DNA of 64,000 bases, from assembly GCF_950101795.1 (NCBI RefSeq), contig NZ_CATNLZ010000023.1:248001-312000 (forward strand). The letters are read 5' to 3'. Below the pieces are notes generated by a model, which was given only the letters and a program-made list of their open reading frames with translations, did no database searches and had not been told where the DNA came from. Position numbers and translations under genes: made by a program. Within the stretch, counting starts at the first letter, position 1. Each line of letters starts with the position of its first letter. Of this stretch, positions 17,418 through 25,992 are shown piece after piece. Origin of the DNA: Nocardioides sp. T2.26MG-1 (GTDB lineage: Bacteria; Actinomycetota; Actinomycetes; Propionibacteriales; Nocardioidaceae).

Positions 17418-18779
17418 GTGACCCGACCGACCACCCGACCCAGTGCTCACCCCCGGGTGGCCGTGATCGGCGCCGGCATCAGCGGCCTGACCTCGAGCAA
17501 GATGCTCGACGACTACGGCATCGACTACACAACGTTCGAGTCCTCCGACCGGGTCGGCGGCAACTGGGCGTTCGGCAACCCCAACGGGCACAGCAGCGCC
17601 TACCGCTCGCTGCACATCGACACCTCCAAGCACCGGCTGTCGTTCAAGGACTTCCCGATGCCGGACGACTACCCCGACTTCCCGCACCACACCCAGATCA
17701 AGGCCTACCTCGACTCCTACGCCGACGCGTTCGGGCTGCGCGACCGCATCGAGTTCGAGAACGGCGTCGTCCACGCCGAGCGGCTGCCCGACGGCGGCTG
17801 GGAGCTGCAGACCGAGCGGACCGGCACCCGGCGCTTCGACCTGCTCGTGGTCGCCAACGGCCACCACTGGGACCCGCGCTTCGCGGACTTCCCGGGCGAG
17901 TTCACCGGGGTCTCGATGCACTCCCACCACTACATCGACCCCCACGACCCGCTCGACTTCACCGGCAAGCGGATCCTGGTCGTCGGCCTCGGCAACAGCG
18001 CCGCCGACATCGCGGTCGAGCTGTCCTCGAAGTCACTGCAGAACGAGGTGACGCTCTCCACCCGGTCGAGCGCCTGGATCGTGCCGAAGTACACCTACGG
18101 CCTCCCCGCGGACAAGTACTACGTGACCACGCCGTACCTCCCGCTGAAGTGGCAGCGCTGGTTCGTGCAGAAGATGCAGTTCATGACCGGGTCCAACCCC
18201 GAGCTCTACGGCCTGCCCAAGCCCAACCACAGGTTCTTCGAGGCCCACCCGACCCAGTCCGTCGAGCTGCCGCTGCGGCTCGGGTCGGGCGACATCACGC
18301 CCAAGGGCGACATCGCCCGCCTCGACGGGGAGACCGTGCACTTCGTGGACGGCACCAGCAGCGACTTCGACGTGATCGTCTACGCCACCGGCTACAACAT
18401 CACGTTCCCGTTCTTCGACCCGTCGTTCATCAGCGCGCCCGACAACCAGATCAGCCTCTACAAGCGGATGTTCAAGCCCGGCATCGACGACCTGGTGTTC
18501 GCGGGCTTCGCGCAGGCGACGCCGACGCTGTTCCCGTTCGTGGAGGCGCAGGCGCGACTGGTGGCGGCGTACGCCGCGGGCCTCTACCGGCTGCCGTCCG
18601 TCGAGGAGATGGAGCGGGTGATCGTCGAGGACCAGCAGAAGTACACCGGCCACATGCTCGACCGGCCCCGGCACACCCAGCAGCTCGACTACTTCATCTA
18701 CGAGCACGACCTGCGGGCCAAGGAGATCCCGGCCGGGCGGAAGCGGGCGGCCCTGGCCGTCCACGGGAGCGCCCGGTGA
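17418..18779 (+). CDS. Flavin-containing monooxygenase (FMO-type)
   Basis: 453-aa class B flavoprotein monooxygenase using FAD and NADPH. The FAD site is VIGAGISGLTSSKML (about residues 15-29), the NADPH site is VVGLGNSAADIA, and the fingerprint FTGVSMHSHHY matches FxGxxxHxxxY of true FMOs, not the W/P ending of Baeyer-Villiger enzymes. The GTG start follows an AGGAGG box. First gene of an operon with TetR and alpha/beta hydrolase genes, each joined by a 4-bp overlap, resembling monooxygenase-TetR pairs such as EthA/EthR. Substrate unknown. Confidence 0.9.
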   Translation: MTRPTTRPSAHPRVAVIGAGISGLTSSKMLDDYGIDYTTFESSDRVGGNWAFGNPNGHSSAYRSLHIDTSKHRLSFKDFPMPDDYPDFPHHTQIKAYLDSYADAFGLRDRIEFENGVVHAERLPDGGWELQTERTGTRRFDLLVVANGHHWDPRFADFPGEFTGVSMHSHHYIDPHDPLDFTGKRILVVGLGNSAADIAVELSSKSLQNEVTLSTRSSAWIVPKYTYGLPADKYYVTTPYLPLKWQRWFVQKMQFMTGSNPELYGLPKPNHRFFEAHPTQSVELPLRLGSGDITPKGDIARLDGETVHFVDGTSSDFDVIVYATGYNITFPFFDPSFISAPDNQISLYKRMFKPGIDDLVFAGFAQATPTLFPFVEAQARLVAAYAAGLYRLPSVEEMERVIVEDQQKYTGHMLDRPRHTQQLDYFIYEHDLRAKEIPAGRKRAALAVHGSAR

Positions 18780-19366
18780 GCGCGACCAAGGGCGACGAGC
18801 GGCGCGGGGCCCTGCTCGCCGCGCTCGAGGAGCATCTCGAGCAGGCCAGCCTCGACGACATCAACATCGCCGACATCTCGCGGCGCGCGGGCGTGACCCG
18901 GTCGGCGTTCTACTTCTACTTCGAGAACAAGGCGGCCGCGGTCGGCGCGCTCTACGAGGAGATGTACGCCGACGGGTTCGGTGCCGCCGAGGTGCTCGGT
19001 GGTGACGGGACCGTGCGCGACCGGATCTCCTCGGCGATCCGGGCGATCGTCCACGGCTGGGCCCAGCGCACCCACCTCTACCGAGCGATCCTCGACGCGC
19101 GGGCCGGCAGCCCGGCCGTCCGCGACCAGTGGGAGGCGTTCCAGGCGTCGTATGTCGACCTGGTCGCGGAGCTGATCGAGGACGAGCGCGCGGCCGGGGC
19201 GGCCCCCGCCGGGCCCGACGCCCGTGCGGTCGCGGCGGCACTGCTCGACCTCAACGACCGGACGCTGGAGCGCGTGGTCCGCGCGCCCGACGACTTCGAC
19301 CGCGACGGCCACCTCGAGGCGGTCGTGCACGTGTGGCTGACCGCGATCTACGGGAGGACTTCGTGA
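18776..19366 (+). CDS. TetR family transcriptional regulator
   Basis: 196-aa repressor-type protein. The N-terminal HTH is visible as NIADISRRAGVTRSAFYFYF (residues about 24-43), followed by ENKAAAV. The FYFYFENK ending of the HTH resembles EthR and KstR-like regulators. It lies inside the monooxygenase operon, GTGA-coupled at both ends, so it probably represses its own operon through the KstR-type site upstream of 17418. Assignment of that operator to this protein is an inference. Confidence 0.88.
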   Translation: MSATKGDERRGALLAALEEHLEQASLDDINIADISRRAGVTRSAFYFYFENKAAAVGALYEEMYADGFGAAEVLGGDGTVRDRISSAIRAIVHGWAQRTHLYRAILDARAGSPAVRDQWEAFQASYVDLVAELIEDERAAGAAPAGPDARAVAAALLDLNDRTLERVVRAPDDFDRDGHLEAVVHVWLTAIYGRTS

Positions 19367-20277
19367 GTGTCACTGTGAAGTACGACGAGCTGACGTTCCC
19401 CTCGGGGCAAGCCGACTGCCACGCCTGGCACTTCACCGGCGAGGGCGAGGCGCTCGCGACCGACGCCGGCCGCCCGGTCGCGGTGATGGCCCACGGGCTG
19501 GGCGGCACCAAGGACTCCGGTCTTCAGCCGTTCGCGGAGTCGCTGGCCGCGGCCGGGATCGACGTACTGGTCTTCGACTACCGGGGGTTCGGCGCCAGCG
19601 GGGGAGCGCCGCGCCAGACCGTGTCGATGTCCGGCCAGCTCGAGGACTACCGCGCGGCGATGGCCGCCGCGGCGCGGCTGCCCGGCGTCGACGGGTCTCG
19701 CCTGGTGCTGTGGGGGGTGTCCCTGGCCGGCGGCCACGTGCTCGCCGCCGCCGCCCACCGCGACGACGTCGCCGCGGTCGTGTCGCTGACGCCGCTGGTC
19801 GACGGCCTGGCCGCGGGCCGGCACGCGCTGTCCTTCCACAAGCCCTCCGCGATGCTCCGCTCGACCGCCGCGGGGGTGCGCAGCCGGGTCGGCGCGCCGC
19901 GGATGATGCCGGTGGTCGCGCGGCCGGGTGAGCTCGGCGCGCTGACGCTGGAGGGCTGTCTCGAGGACTACCTCGCGATCGCCGGCCCCACCTGGCGCAA
20001 CGAGATCGACGCCTCGGTGGGTCTCGAGCTCGGCAACCACCGCCCCGGCCGGCAGGCCAAGCACGTCCGCGCGCCGCTGCTGGTGCAGATCGCCGACCTC
20101 GACCGCAGCGCCCCGCCGCACGCCGCCGCCAAGGCGGCGTTCGCCGGCCGCGCCGAGGTCCGCCACTACCCGTGCGACCACTTCGACGTCTGGCCCGGCA
20201 AGCCCTGGCACGACCCCGCCGTACGCCACCAGGTCGCGTTCCTGACCCGCCACCTGGCGCCCCCCGCCCGCTTGTAA
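19363..20277 (+). CDS. Alpha/beta hydrolase
   Basis: 304-aa serine hydrolase. HGLGGTKD forms the oxyanion region, GVSLAGGH holds the nucleophile Ser, and the C-terminal DHFDVWPG supplies the catalytic His; the acid is probably in IADLDRSAPP. The GTG start has GGGAGG 6 nt upstream and overlaps the TetR stop. As last gene of the operon it may hydrolyse an ester or lactone produced by the monooxygenase. The stop codon lies inside a 16-bp inverted-repeat arm. Confidence 0.88.
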   Translation: MSVTVKYDELTFPSGQADCHAWHFTGEGEALATDAGRPVAVMAHGLGGTKDSGLQPFAESLAAAGIDVLVFDYRGFGASGGAPRQTVSMSGQLEDYRAAMAAAARLPGVDGSRLVLWGVSLAGGHVLAAAAHRDDVAAVVSLTPLVDGLAAGRHALSFHKPSAMLRSTAAGVRSRVGAPRMMPVVARPGELGALTLEGCLEDYLAIAGPTWRNEIDASVGLELGNHRPGRQAKHVRAPLLVQIADLDRSAPPHAAAKAAFAGRAEVRHYPCDHFDVWPGKPWHDPAVRHQVAFLTRHLAPPARL

Positions 20278-20348
20278 CGCTCCTCTATTGCCCCTCGGGC
20301 CCGGTCCCTCACGCCTGAGCCGGAGGACATGAAGGAGCGTTACAAGCG
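20269..20348. repeat. Perfect 16-bp inverted repeat flanking a 48-nt loop, over the hydrolase stop
   Basis: The arms are CGCTTGTAACGCTCCT at 20269-20284 and its exact complement at 20333-20348. The left arm includes the TAA stop of the hydrolase gene; the right arm ends 12 nt before the -10 box of the ZIP gene. The loop is GC-rich. It could be a terminator or a small palindromic element. Confidence 0.75.
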
Positions 20349-20371
20349 GCGGGCGTGGGTACCGTGAACCG

Positions 20372-21124
20372 GTGCCGATCTGGATCGAGGCGGGGCTGTG
20401 GGGCCTGCTGGCCGGGGCCGCGCTGGTGGTCGGGGCGGCCGTCGCGTGGTCGGTGCGGGTGCCGCGGATCGTGGTCGCGGGCGTGATGGCGTTCGGCGCC
20501 GGGGTGCTGATCTCCGCGCTGGCGTTCGACCTGATGGACGAGGCCGAGCACACCGGAGGGCTGACGGCCACTGCGGGCGGCTTCCTCGTGGGCGCGGTCC
20601 TGTACGTCGCGGCCAACGCCGTGCTCGCCCGCCGCGGCGCGCGGCACCGCAAGCGCGCCGGCGACGAGCAGCCCTCGGAGGAGGAGCAGGCCGGCAGCGG
20701 TACGGCGATCGCGGTCGGCGCGCTGCTCGACGGTGTGCCGGAGTCGGTGGTGCTCGGGCTCTCGCTGCTGGGCGGCGGTGGCGTCGGCGTACCCGTGCTC
20801 GCCGCGATCTTCATCTCCAACCTGCCCGAGGGGCTGTCGAGCTCCGCCGGCATGAAGCGCAGCGGCCGCAGCGCCCGCTACGTGTTCGGCGTGTGGTCCG
20901 GCATCGCCGTGGCCAGCGGCGTGGCCGGCGCGCTCGGCGTCCTCGCGCTGCAGGGTGCGCCCGGGGAGACGGTCGCGGCGATCACCGCACTCGCGGCCGG
21001 CGCGATCCTCGCGATGGTCGCGGACACGATGATCCCGGAGGCGTTCGAGCGCGCCCACCTGGCCACCGGGCTGATCGCCACGCTCGGCTTCCTGACCTCG
21101 TTCGTGGTCGAGCGCGCCGGCTGA
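20372..21124 (+). CDS. ZIP family metal transporter
   Basis: 250-aa inner-membrane protein with about eight hydrophobic helices. Helix 4 carries VGALLDGVPESVVLGL and helix 5 ISNLPEGLSSSAGM, the conserved ZIP metal-binding pair with Glu residues kept and His partly replaced. The loop at residues 90-112 is charged (RKRAGDEQPSEEEQ) as is usual between helices 3 and 4. The family moves Zn, Fe or other divalent ions into the cytoplasm. TACCGT at 20360-20365 lies exactly 6 nt before GTG, suggesting a leaderless transcript. Confidence 0.87.
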   Translation: MPIWIEAGLWGLLAGAALVVGAAVAWSVRVPRIVVAGVMAFGAGVLISALAFDLMDEAEHTGGLTATAGGFLVGAVLYVAANAVLARRGARHRKRAGDEQPSEEEQAGSGTAIAVGALLDGVPESVVLGLSLLGGGGVGVPVLAAIFISNLPEGLSSSAGMKRSGRSARYVFGVWSGIAVASGVAGALGVLALQGAPGETVAAITALAAGAILAMVADTMIPEAFERAHLATGLIATLGFLTSFVVERAG

Positions 21125-21178
21125 CGCCGCCGTTATTGACGACTATTCAATTCACCGAGACCCGCCTAGCATCGATCC

Positions 21179-22567
21179 ATGGCGACGCTGGACGACGTGA
21201 GTGGGCTGACCGCCGAGCGGATGCGGCGGATGAGCCCGGGCAACCAAGGCAAGCTCCCGCCGGTCGACCGGACCGGCCTCCCGCCCGGCCCGCGGTGGCC
21301 GGTGCTGGTGCAGACCGCCGGGCTGCTGCGGTTCCGGCACCGCTTCCATCCCTACATGCGCCGCAAGTACGGCGACGTCTTCACGGTCCGGCTCGCGCCG
21401 GGCGGCAGGCCGCTGGTGTTCTTCACCCGGCCCGAGCACGCGAAGGAGATCTTCGCGGGCGACCCGGAGATCTTCCACGCCGGCAAGGCCAACGGCATCC
21501 TCGGGCCGATCATGGGCGAGCACTCGCTGCTGCTCCAGGACGGCGGGGAGCACAAGCGGGCCCGCAAGCTGCTGATGCCGGCGTTCAACGGGCACGCACT
21601 GCGGGAGTACGAGTCCCTGGTCACCGAGGTCGCCCGCGCCGAGATCGACGGCTGGCGCGACGGCCAGGAGTTCCGGGCGCTCGACCGGATGAACTCCCTC
21701 ACCCTCGAGGTGATCCTCCGCGTGGTCTTCGGCGTCACCGACGAGCGGCGCCTGGCCGAGCTGCGCCCCCGGGTCAACAAGACCGTGAACATCAGCCCGG
21801 CGATCCTGCTCGGCTGGGGCTACCCGTGGCTGCAGAAGGTCGGGCCGTGGAAGGCGACCGTCGACAACCAACGCGAGCTCGACGAGCTGATGTACGCCGA
21901 GATCCGCGAGCGGCGTACCGCCTCCGACCTCGCCGAGCGCACCGACGTGCTCTCCCGGCTGATCCTCCAGGGTGAGGAGGGGGACCGGCCCGGCGACCGG
22001 CTCAAAGACACCGAGCTGCGCGACCAGCTGGTCACGCTGCTGCTCGCCGGCCACGAGACCACCGCCTCCGCGCTCGCCTGGGCGCTCTACGAGACCGGTC
22101 GTGACCCGGAGCTGCTGGCCCGCTGCCAGCGTGCGGCGGCCGAGGGCGACGACGACCTCCTCGAGGCGGTGCTGAAGGAGTCGATGCGGCTGCACCCGAT
22201 CATCCCGATGGTGGTCCGCACGCTGATGGAGCCGGCCACGATCGCCGGCTGGGACCTCCCGAAGGGCACCACGGTCGGGCCGTCGATCATCATCGCCCAC
22301 CAGCGCGAGGACAACCACCCGGATCCCGAGGTGTTCCGGCCCGACCGGTTCCTCGGCCACAACCCGCCGCCGAACACCTGGATCCCGTTCGGGGGCGGCG
22401 TACGCCGCTGCATCGGCGCCGGGTTCTCGCTGATGGAGGGCGTGGCCGTGCTGCGCGAGGTGTTCACGGCGTACGACGTCACCGCGCTCGGCAGCGACGA
22501 GCCGAAGGTCCGCAACATCACCAGCGTGCCCCGCCGCGGCGCCCGGATCCGCGTCACGGCTCGGTAG
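21179..22567 (+). CDS. Cytochrome P450
   Basis: 462-aa heme-thiolate monooxygenase, soluble, N-terminus PPGPRWPV. The I-helix AGHETT (about residue 290), the K-helix ExxR in LKESMRLHP, and the heme loop FGGGVRRCIGAG with Cys411 are all intact. Length and the PPG start resemble CYP families with broad lipid or terpenoid substrates. TAGCAT at 21167-21172 is 6 nt before ATG, so the mRNA is probably leaderless. A TTGA-N7-TCAA dyad (21136-21150) lies just upstream. Redox partners are not encoded nearby. Confidence 0.95.
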   Translation: MATLDDVSGLTAERMRRMSPGNQGKLPPVDRTGLPPGPRWPVLVQTAGLLRFRHRFHPYMRRKYGDVFTVRLAPGGRPLVFFTRPEHAKEIFAGDPEIFHAGKANGILGPIMGEHSLLLQDGGEHKRARKLLMPAFNGHALREYESLVTEVARAEIDGWRDGQEFRALDRMNSLTLEVILRVVFGVTDERRLAELRPRVNKTVNISPAILLGWGYPWLQKVGPWKATVDNQRELDELMYAEIRERRTASDLAERTDVLSRLILQGEEGDRPGDRLKDTELRDQLVTLLLAGHETTASALAWALYETGRDPELLARCQRAAAEGDDDLLEAVLKESMRLHPIIPMVVRTLMEPATIAGWDLPKGTTVGPSIIIAHQREDNHPDPEVFRPDRFLGHNPPPNTWIPFGGGVRRCIGAGFSLMEGVAVLREVFTAYDVTALGSDEPKVRNITSVPRRGARIRVTAR

Positions 22568-22676
22568 GCCGCGGCCGGTGGTCGGCCGGCGCGACGTCCC
22601 TCACGCCGACGAGACCCGCGGCCGCCAGCGGAACCGATCCACGACCCTCACCCGTCGGAGGGGTGAGGAGGTGCCG

Positions 22677-23204
22677 ATGGCACGGGACGAGTCCGAGCAG
22701 TCCGACGAGTTCGGGGAGTACGTCGCGGCGCGCTGGCCACGACTGGTGCGGGCGGCGGTGCTGCTCGGGTGCGAGCCGCACGAGGCCGAGGACGTGGTCC
22801 AGTCGGCGCTGACCCGGTGCCTGGTGAAGTGGTCGCGGGTCAGTCGCGCCGGTGACCGCGACGCCTACGTGCACCGGATCGTGGTCAACACGTTCGTCGA
22901 CCACCGGCGCCGGAGGTGGAGGGGCGAAGTGGCGACCGAGCGGGTGCCCGACCGGGACGAGGTCGACGGCAGCCTCGCGGTGATCGACCAGATCGGCGTC
23001 GACCGCGCCCTGGCCGGGCTGGTCGAGGACCAGCGGATCGCCGTGGTGCTGCGCTACTACCTCGACCTCAGCGAGGCGCAGATGTCCGCCGTGCTGGGCG
23101 TCGCGCCCGGCACCGTCAAGAGCCGGCTCTCCCGGGCGCTCACCGCGCTCGGCGCCGACCCGAACCTGACCAACGTGGAGGAGCCATGGACGCCCAGCAG
23201 CTGA
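22677..23204 (+). CDS. SigE family RNA polymerase sigma factor (ECF)
   Basis: 175-aa ECF sigma factor. Region 2 is EYVAARWPRLVRAAVLLG then HEAEDVVQSALTRCLVKW; region 4 is LVEDQRIAVVLRYYLDLSE and APGTVKSRLSRAL. I chose ATG 22677 because GAGGAG ends 6 nt upstream; a GTG at 22671 abuts the same SD. The next gene overlaps it by 19 bp and encodes a membrane protein that probably is its anti-sigma partner, as in SigE-family loci of actinobacteria. Confidence 0.9.
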   Translation: MARDESEQSDEFGEYVAARWPRLVRAAVLLGCEPHEAEDVVQSALTRCLVKWSRVSRAGDRDAYVHRIVVNTFVDHRRRRWRGEVATERVPDRDEVDGSLAVIDQIGVDRALAGLVEDQRIAVVLRYYLDLSEAQMSAVLGVAPGTVKSRLSRALTALGADPNLTNVEEPWTPSS

Positions 23205-24040
23205 TCGACCGTCTCGAGGAGCACGCCGCCGAGGTGCCGGTCGGCCCGCCGCCGCTGGCGCTGATGCGCACCCGGGCCCGGCGTCAGCGGCAGGGCCGGA
23301 TGGCCGTCGTGGCCGCGGCCGCGGCGGTCGCCGCCATCGGCGTGGGCGTCGCGTGGCCGGGTGGCTGGGGCTCCGGCTCCGACGCCCAGACATCGGTCGC
23401 CTCCGACGGGCCTGCCGACCCCGACTCCCCGCCGGACGGCTACCGCTACGTCGGCGCCGGGGACGTGGTGGCCGCCGTACCCGAGAGCTGGGGGACGAAC
23501 AGGACCGACTGCGGAACCCCGGTCGAGGACACGGTCGTCATCGACCAGGGCGTGACCTGTATGGCGCTGGTCCCGCGACCCGCGGACGTCGACAGCCTGA
23601 CCGTCCTCACCGGTTCCGCCGCCGGAGACACCCAGGACTGGGAGCACGTTGACGTGGCGGGCGAGCCTGCGCTGCGATCCCAGATCACCGACGAGGACGG
23701 CAGGGTCATCCAGAGCGTCCTGGTCTCCGGACGCAACGTGATGTTCGTGGCCGAGTCGTCCTCGGCGGATGGTGCCGATGTCGTCGACGGGATCCTCGAC
23801 AGCCTCACCGTGCTGCGCGAGCACACCACCGTGCCCGCGTTCCAGGACCTCGCCTTCCGGCGCGGGGGCGATCCCATGGTGGAGGAGTACGCCGCCAGGC
23901 TGGCGGATCTCGGCCTCCGCACCCAGGTCAGCGAGAGGAACGGCAAGGGGTTCGACGCCGGCACCGTGCTGGACGTGACTCCCGGTGTCGGGTCGGTGGT
24001 CTCACCCGGCGACACCGTCCGGGTGGTCGTCGCCCGCTGA
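23186..24040 (+). CDS. Membrane-anchored PASTA-domain protein, candidate anti-sigma partner
   Basis: 284 aa. Residues 1-38 form a short cytoplasmic part (MDAQQLIDRLEEHAAEVPVG), residues about 40-60 are a single membrane helix (MAVVAAAAAVAAIGVGVAW), and the rest is extracytoplasmic. The last about 65 residues form a PASTA repeat (VPAFQDLAF to DTVRVVVAR), a domain that binds peptidoglycan stem peptides or beta-lactams in PknB-type kinases. Co-translation with the SigE-family factor suggests the cytoplasmic part sequesters it and the PASTA domain senses the wall. No classical zinc anti-sigma motif is present, so this role is inference. Confidence 0.78.
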   Translation: MDAQQLIDRLEEHAAEVPVGPPPLALMRTRARRQRQGRMAVVAAAAAVAAIGVGVAWPGGWGSGSDAQTSVASDGPADPDSPPDGYRYVGAGDVVAAVPESWGTNRTDCGTPVEDTVVIDQGVTCMALVPRPADVDSLTVLTGSAAGDTQDWEHVDVAGEPALRSQITDEDGRVIQSVLVSGRNVMFVAESSSADGADVVDGILDSLTVLREHTTVPAFQDLAFRRGGDPMVEEYAARLADLGLRTQVSERNGKGFDAGTVLDVTPGVGSVVSPGDTVRVVVAR

Positions 24041-24046
24041 CCCCCC

Positions 24047-24772
24047 TCAGCCCTGCTGCGCGAGCCAGGTCCCCCACGCTGGCCCGCGCAGCAGGGCGCC
24101 GGGCCCGGGCAGCATCGAGCCGCCGGCCATGCTCGGCGGTGCATCGACGGCCTCCACGGTGACGTCCGAGCCGGTGTGCTCGACCAACCGGCGCACCTGG
24201 TCGACCAGCCGCTCGACCTGCGGCCCGGCGAGGTCCTGGTCGGCGGTCACCTCGCCGGTCGCGAGGTCGAGCAGCAGGCGCGCCACCTCGGCCGAGTCCA
24301 CCGGCTGACTGGGCACGTCGATGATCCGCGCGACGCCGTCCTGGGTGTTCCACCGGAGCATCTGACCGGGGAACTCGTGGAACTGGGTCGCCCGCAGCAC
24401 CACCGCCCCCGGCGCGGCCTCGCGGGTGGCCTGCTCGTGCGCGAGCTTGGCGGCGTAGTAGTCGTAGTCGGGGCTTTGGTCGACGCCGACGATCGAGAGC
24501 ACCACGCTCCGGCGTACCCCCGCGGCCGTCGCGGCGCGGCCGAGGTTGCGCGCGACGGTGGTGAAGTACGGCGCCGCGTCCTGCAGGCCGATGCTCGAGG
24601 TCACGTCGACGACGGCCTCGGCGCCCGCCAGCGCCTCCTCGAGGCCGTCGGGGGCGAGCAGGTCGAACCCGGTCGACCGGGCGATCTCGACGACGTCGTG
24701 CCCCTCCTTGCGGGCGAGGGCGGTGAGCTGGGCTCCGATCAGTCCGGTGGCTCCGGCGACGGCGATCTTCAT
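24047..24772 (-). CDS. NAD(P)H-binding oxidoreductase (NmrA/SDR a5 type)
   Basis: 241-aa protein starting MKIAVAGATGLIGAQL, with the GxxGxxG motif at residues 7-13, DVTSSIGLQDAAPYF and a C-terminal ligand-binding half. I use the ATG at 24770-24772, which has AGGAG 7 nt upstream. It is divergent from the Rrf2 gene across 91 bp containing two near-identical operators, so it is the likely main target of that regulator. Such proteins reduce quinones or bind NADPH as a sensor. Confidence 0.85.
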   Translation of the reverse strand: MKIAVAGATGLIGAQLTALARKEGHDVVEIARSTGFDLLAPDGLEEALAGAEAVVDVTSSIGLQDAAPYFTTVARNLGRAATAAGVRRSVVLSIVGVDQSPDYDYYAAKLAHEQATREAAPGAVVLRATQFHEFPGQMLRWNTQDGVARIIDVPSQPVDSAEVARLLLDLATGEVTADQDLAGPQVERLVDQVRRLVEHTGSDVTVEAVDAPPSMAGGSMLPGPGALLRGPAWGTWLAQQG

Positions 24773-24787
24773 GACGCACTCCTGGTT

Positions 24788-24841
24788 ACTCGGATAGTTG
24801 TTGTCCGCGATGCTAGCCATGAACTCGGACACTTGTCATCC
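24788..24841. promoter_or_regulatory. Two direct copies of a 19-bp Rrf2 operator candidate
   Basis: ACTCGGATAGTTGTTGTCC (24788-24806) and ACTCGGACACTTGTCATCC (24823-24841) match at 15 of 19 positions and are 35 bp apart. Each is an imperfect dyad GGAYA-N5-YRTCC. They fill the space between the divergent oxidoreductase and Rrf2 genes. The second site lies upstream of TACCAT (24852-24857), the likely -10 of the Rrf2 gene. Confidence 0.65.
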
Positions 24842-24863
24842 AGGTTTCGCCTACCATGGGCCC

Positions 24864-25346
24864 ATGAGGATGTCAGCGGGGGTCGAGTGGGCCGTGCACT
24901 GCTGCGTGGTGCTCAGTCAGGCTGAGGGCCCGGTGCCCGCGACCCGCCTCGCGGAGTTCCACGGGGTCTCGCGCACCTACCTCGCCAAGCACCTCCAGCA
25001 GCTGGCCCGCGCCGGACTCGTCGCGTCCACGGAGGGTCGGGTCGGCGGCTACCGGCTCACGCGCCCGGCCGCGGACATCGCCCTGCTCGACGTCGTGGTC
25101 GCGATCGAGGGCAGCGACACGGCGTTCCAGTGCACCGAGATCCGCCAGAACGGTCCGCTCCCGGCCAGTCCGCGCAACTGCCGGAAGGCCTGCGGCATCG
25201 CCCGCGCCATGTGGGCCGCCGAGCAGGCGTGGCGCGACTCCCTGGCCGGCGTCACCATCGCCGACCTCGCCGCCGGCGTCACCGCCGACACCGGCCCGCA
25301 GACGTTCGTCGCGCTCCGCGGCTGGCTGGCCGGCACGCCGGCCTGA
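24864..25346 (+). CDS. Rrf2 family transcriptional regulator
   Basis: 160-aa winged-helix regulator. The HTH is ATRLAEFHGVSRTYLAKHLQ, the wing is TEGRVGGYRLTRPA, and three cysteines occur in CTEIRQN, PRNC and RKACG, as in Fe-S or thiol-sensing Rrf2 proteins such as NsrR and IscR. It therefore probably responds to redox or nitrosative stress and controls the divergent reductase. TACCAT ends 6 nt before ATG, indicating a leaderless mRNA. Confidence 0.87.
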   Translation: MRMSAGVEWAVHCCVVLSQAEGPVPATRLAEFHGVSRTYLAKHLQQLARAGLVASTEGRVGGYRLTRPAADIALLDVVVAIEGSDTAFQCTEIRQNGPLPASPRNCRKACGIARAMWAAEQAWRDSLAGVTIADLAAGVTADTGPQTFVALRGWLAGTPA

Positions 25347-25349
25347 TCG

Positions 25350-25414
25350 CCGTCGAGACACCCAGAATGGCTGTCCCGATGCGGGATCCTCAGCCATTCC
25401 TGGTGTCTCGACGG
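25350..25414. repeat. 65-bp palindromic element, family CCGTCGAGACACC, copy 1
   Basis: Arms of 24 nt with two mismatches, outermost CCGTCGAGACACC and its complement, then a copy-specific inner stem (AATGGCTG / CAGCCATT) and a small inner hairpin TCCCG-ATG-CGGGA. It starts 4 bp after the Rrf2 stop, between convergent genes, so it may act as a bidirectional terminator. Confidence 0.85.
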
Positions 25415-25426
25415 TCCCGGGTCGGC

Positions 25427-25912
25427 CTAGGAGCGCCAGGCCGCCCAGGCCAGACAGGCCAGTGACGCGGTCGAGGTGACCGCCCGCGCGACGTTCCAGC
25501 GCACCCAGGCGTCCTCGAAGTCCGCGCGTACGCCGGCCAGGTCGGTGATCCGGTCGACCGCGCCGGCGGCGTCCAGCGCGTTGTTGAGCGGGATGTTGCC
25601 GCCGGCCGTGATCGCGACGGTGCCGATCGCCAGCGCCAAACCGGCGATCACCCACGGCCGGGCGGTACTGCTGCTGGTGAGTACTGCCGCGCCCGCGAGC
25701 AGCGGTGCGCCGAGGAACGTGGCCATGAAGACCGGGTTCACGATCGCGATGTTCATCTGCTGCATCGTGTGGACGAACGTGCGGTCGTCCGTCCGTGCGA
25801 GGCCGGGCATCACGCCGGACGCCCAGGTGTAGTACGTGCCGGCCTGCAGCCCCGCGGCGACGGTCGCGGTGAGCAGCGCCGGCGCCCGGAGGGTCTCGAG
25901 GATCTCGTTCAT
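25427..25912 (-). CDS. DUF1772 (anthrone oxygenase family) membrane protein
   Basis: 161-aa membrane protein with four hydrophobic segments, starting MNEILETLRAPALLTATVAA. GLQAGTYYTWASGVMPGLAR and the MQQMNIAIVNPVF segment are typical of DUF1772 proteins, some of which are cofactor-free anthrone or related oxygenases in polyketide pathways. The ATG at 25910-25912 is used. It is divergent from the AraC-family gene 80 bp away, which probably controls it. No polyketide genes are near, so the catalytic role is open. Confidence 0.82.
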   Translation of the reverse strand: MNEILETLRAPALLTATVAAGLQAGTYYTWASGVMPGLARTDDRTFVHTMQQMNIAIVNPVFMATFLGAPLLAGAAVLTSSSTARPWVIAGLALAIGTVAITAGGNIPLNNALDAAGAVDRITDLAGVRADFEDAWVRWNVARAVTSTASLACLAWAAWRS

Positions 25913-25992
25913 GGGACGAGCACACCGCACAACGACGAGACGATCCATCGCCGTACGTCGCGGTTCCATACGCCAGCGTCTACGATCTCGCC

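Noticed and set aside
17418..18779. Baeyer-Villiger monooxygenase call for the flavoprotein
   Set aside because: The fingerprint ends in HSHHY, as FxGxxxHxxxY of FMOs; the W/P-D ending of BVMOs is absent.
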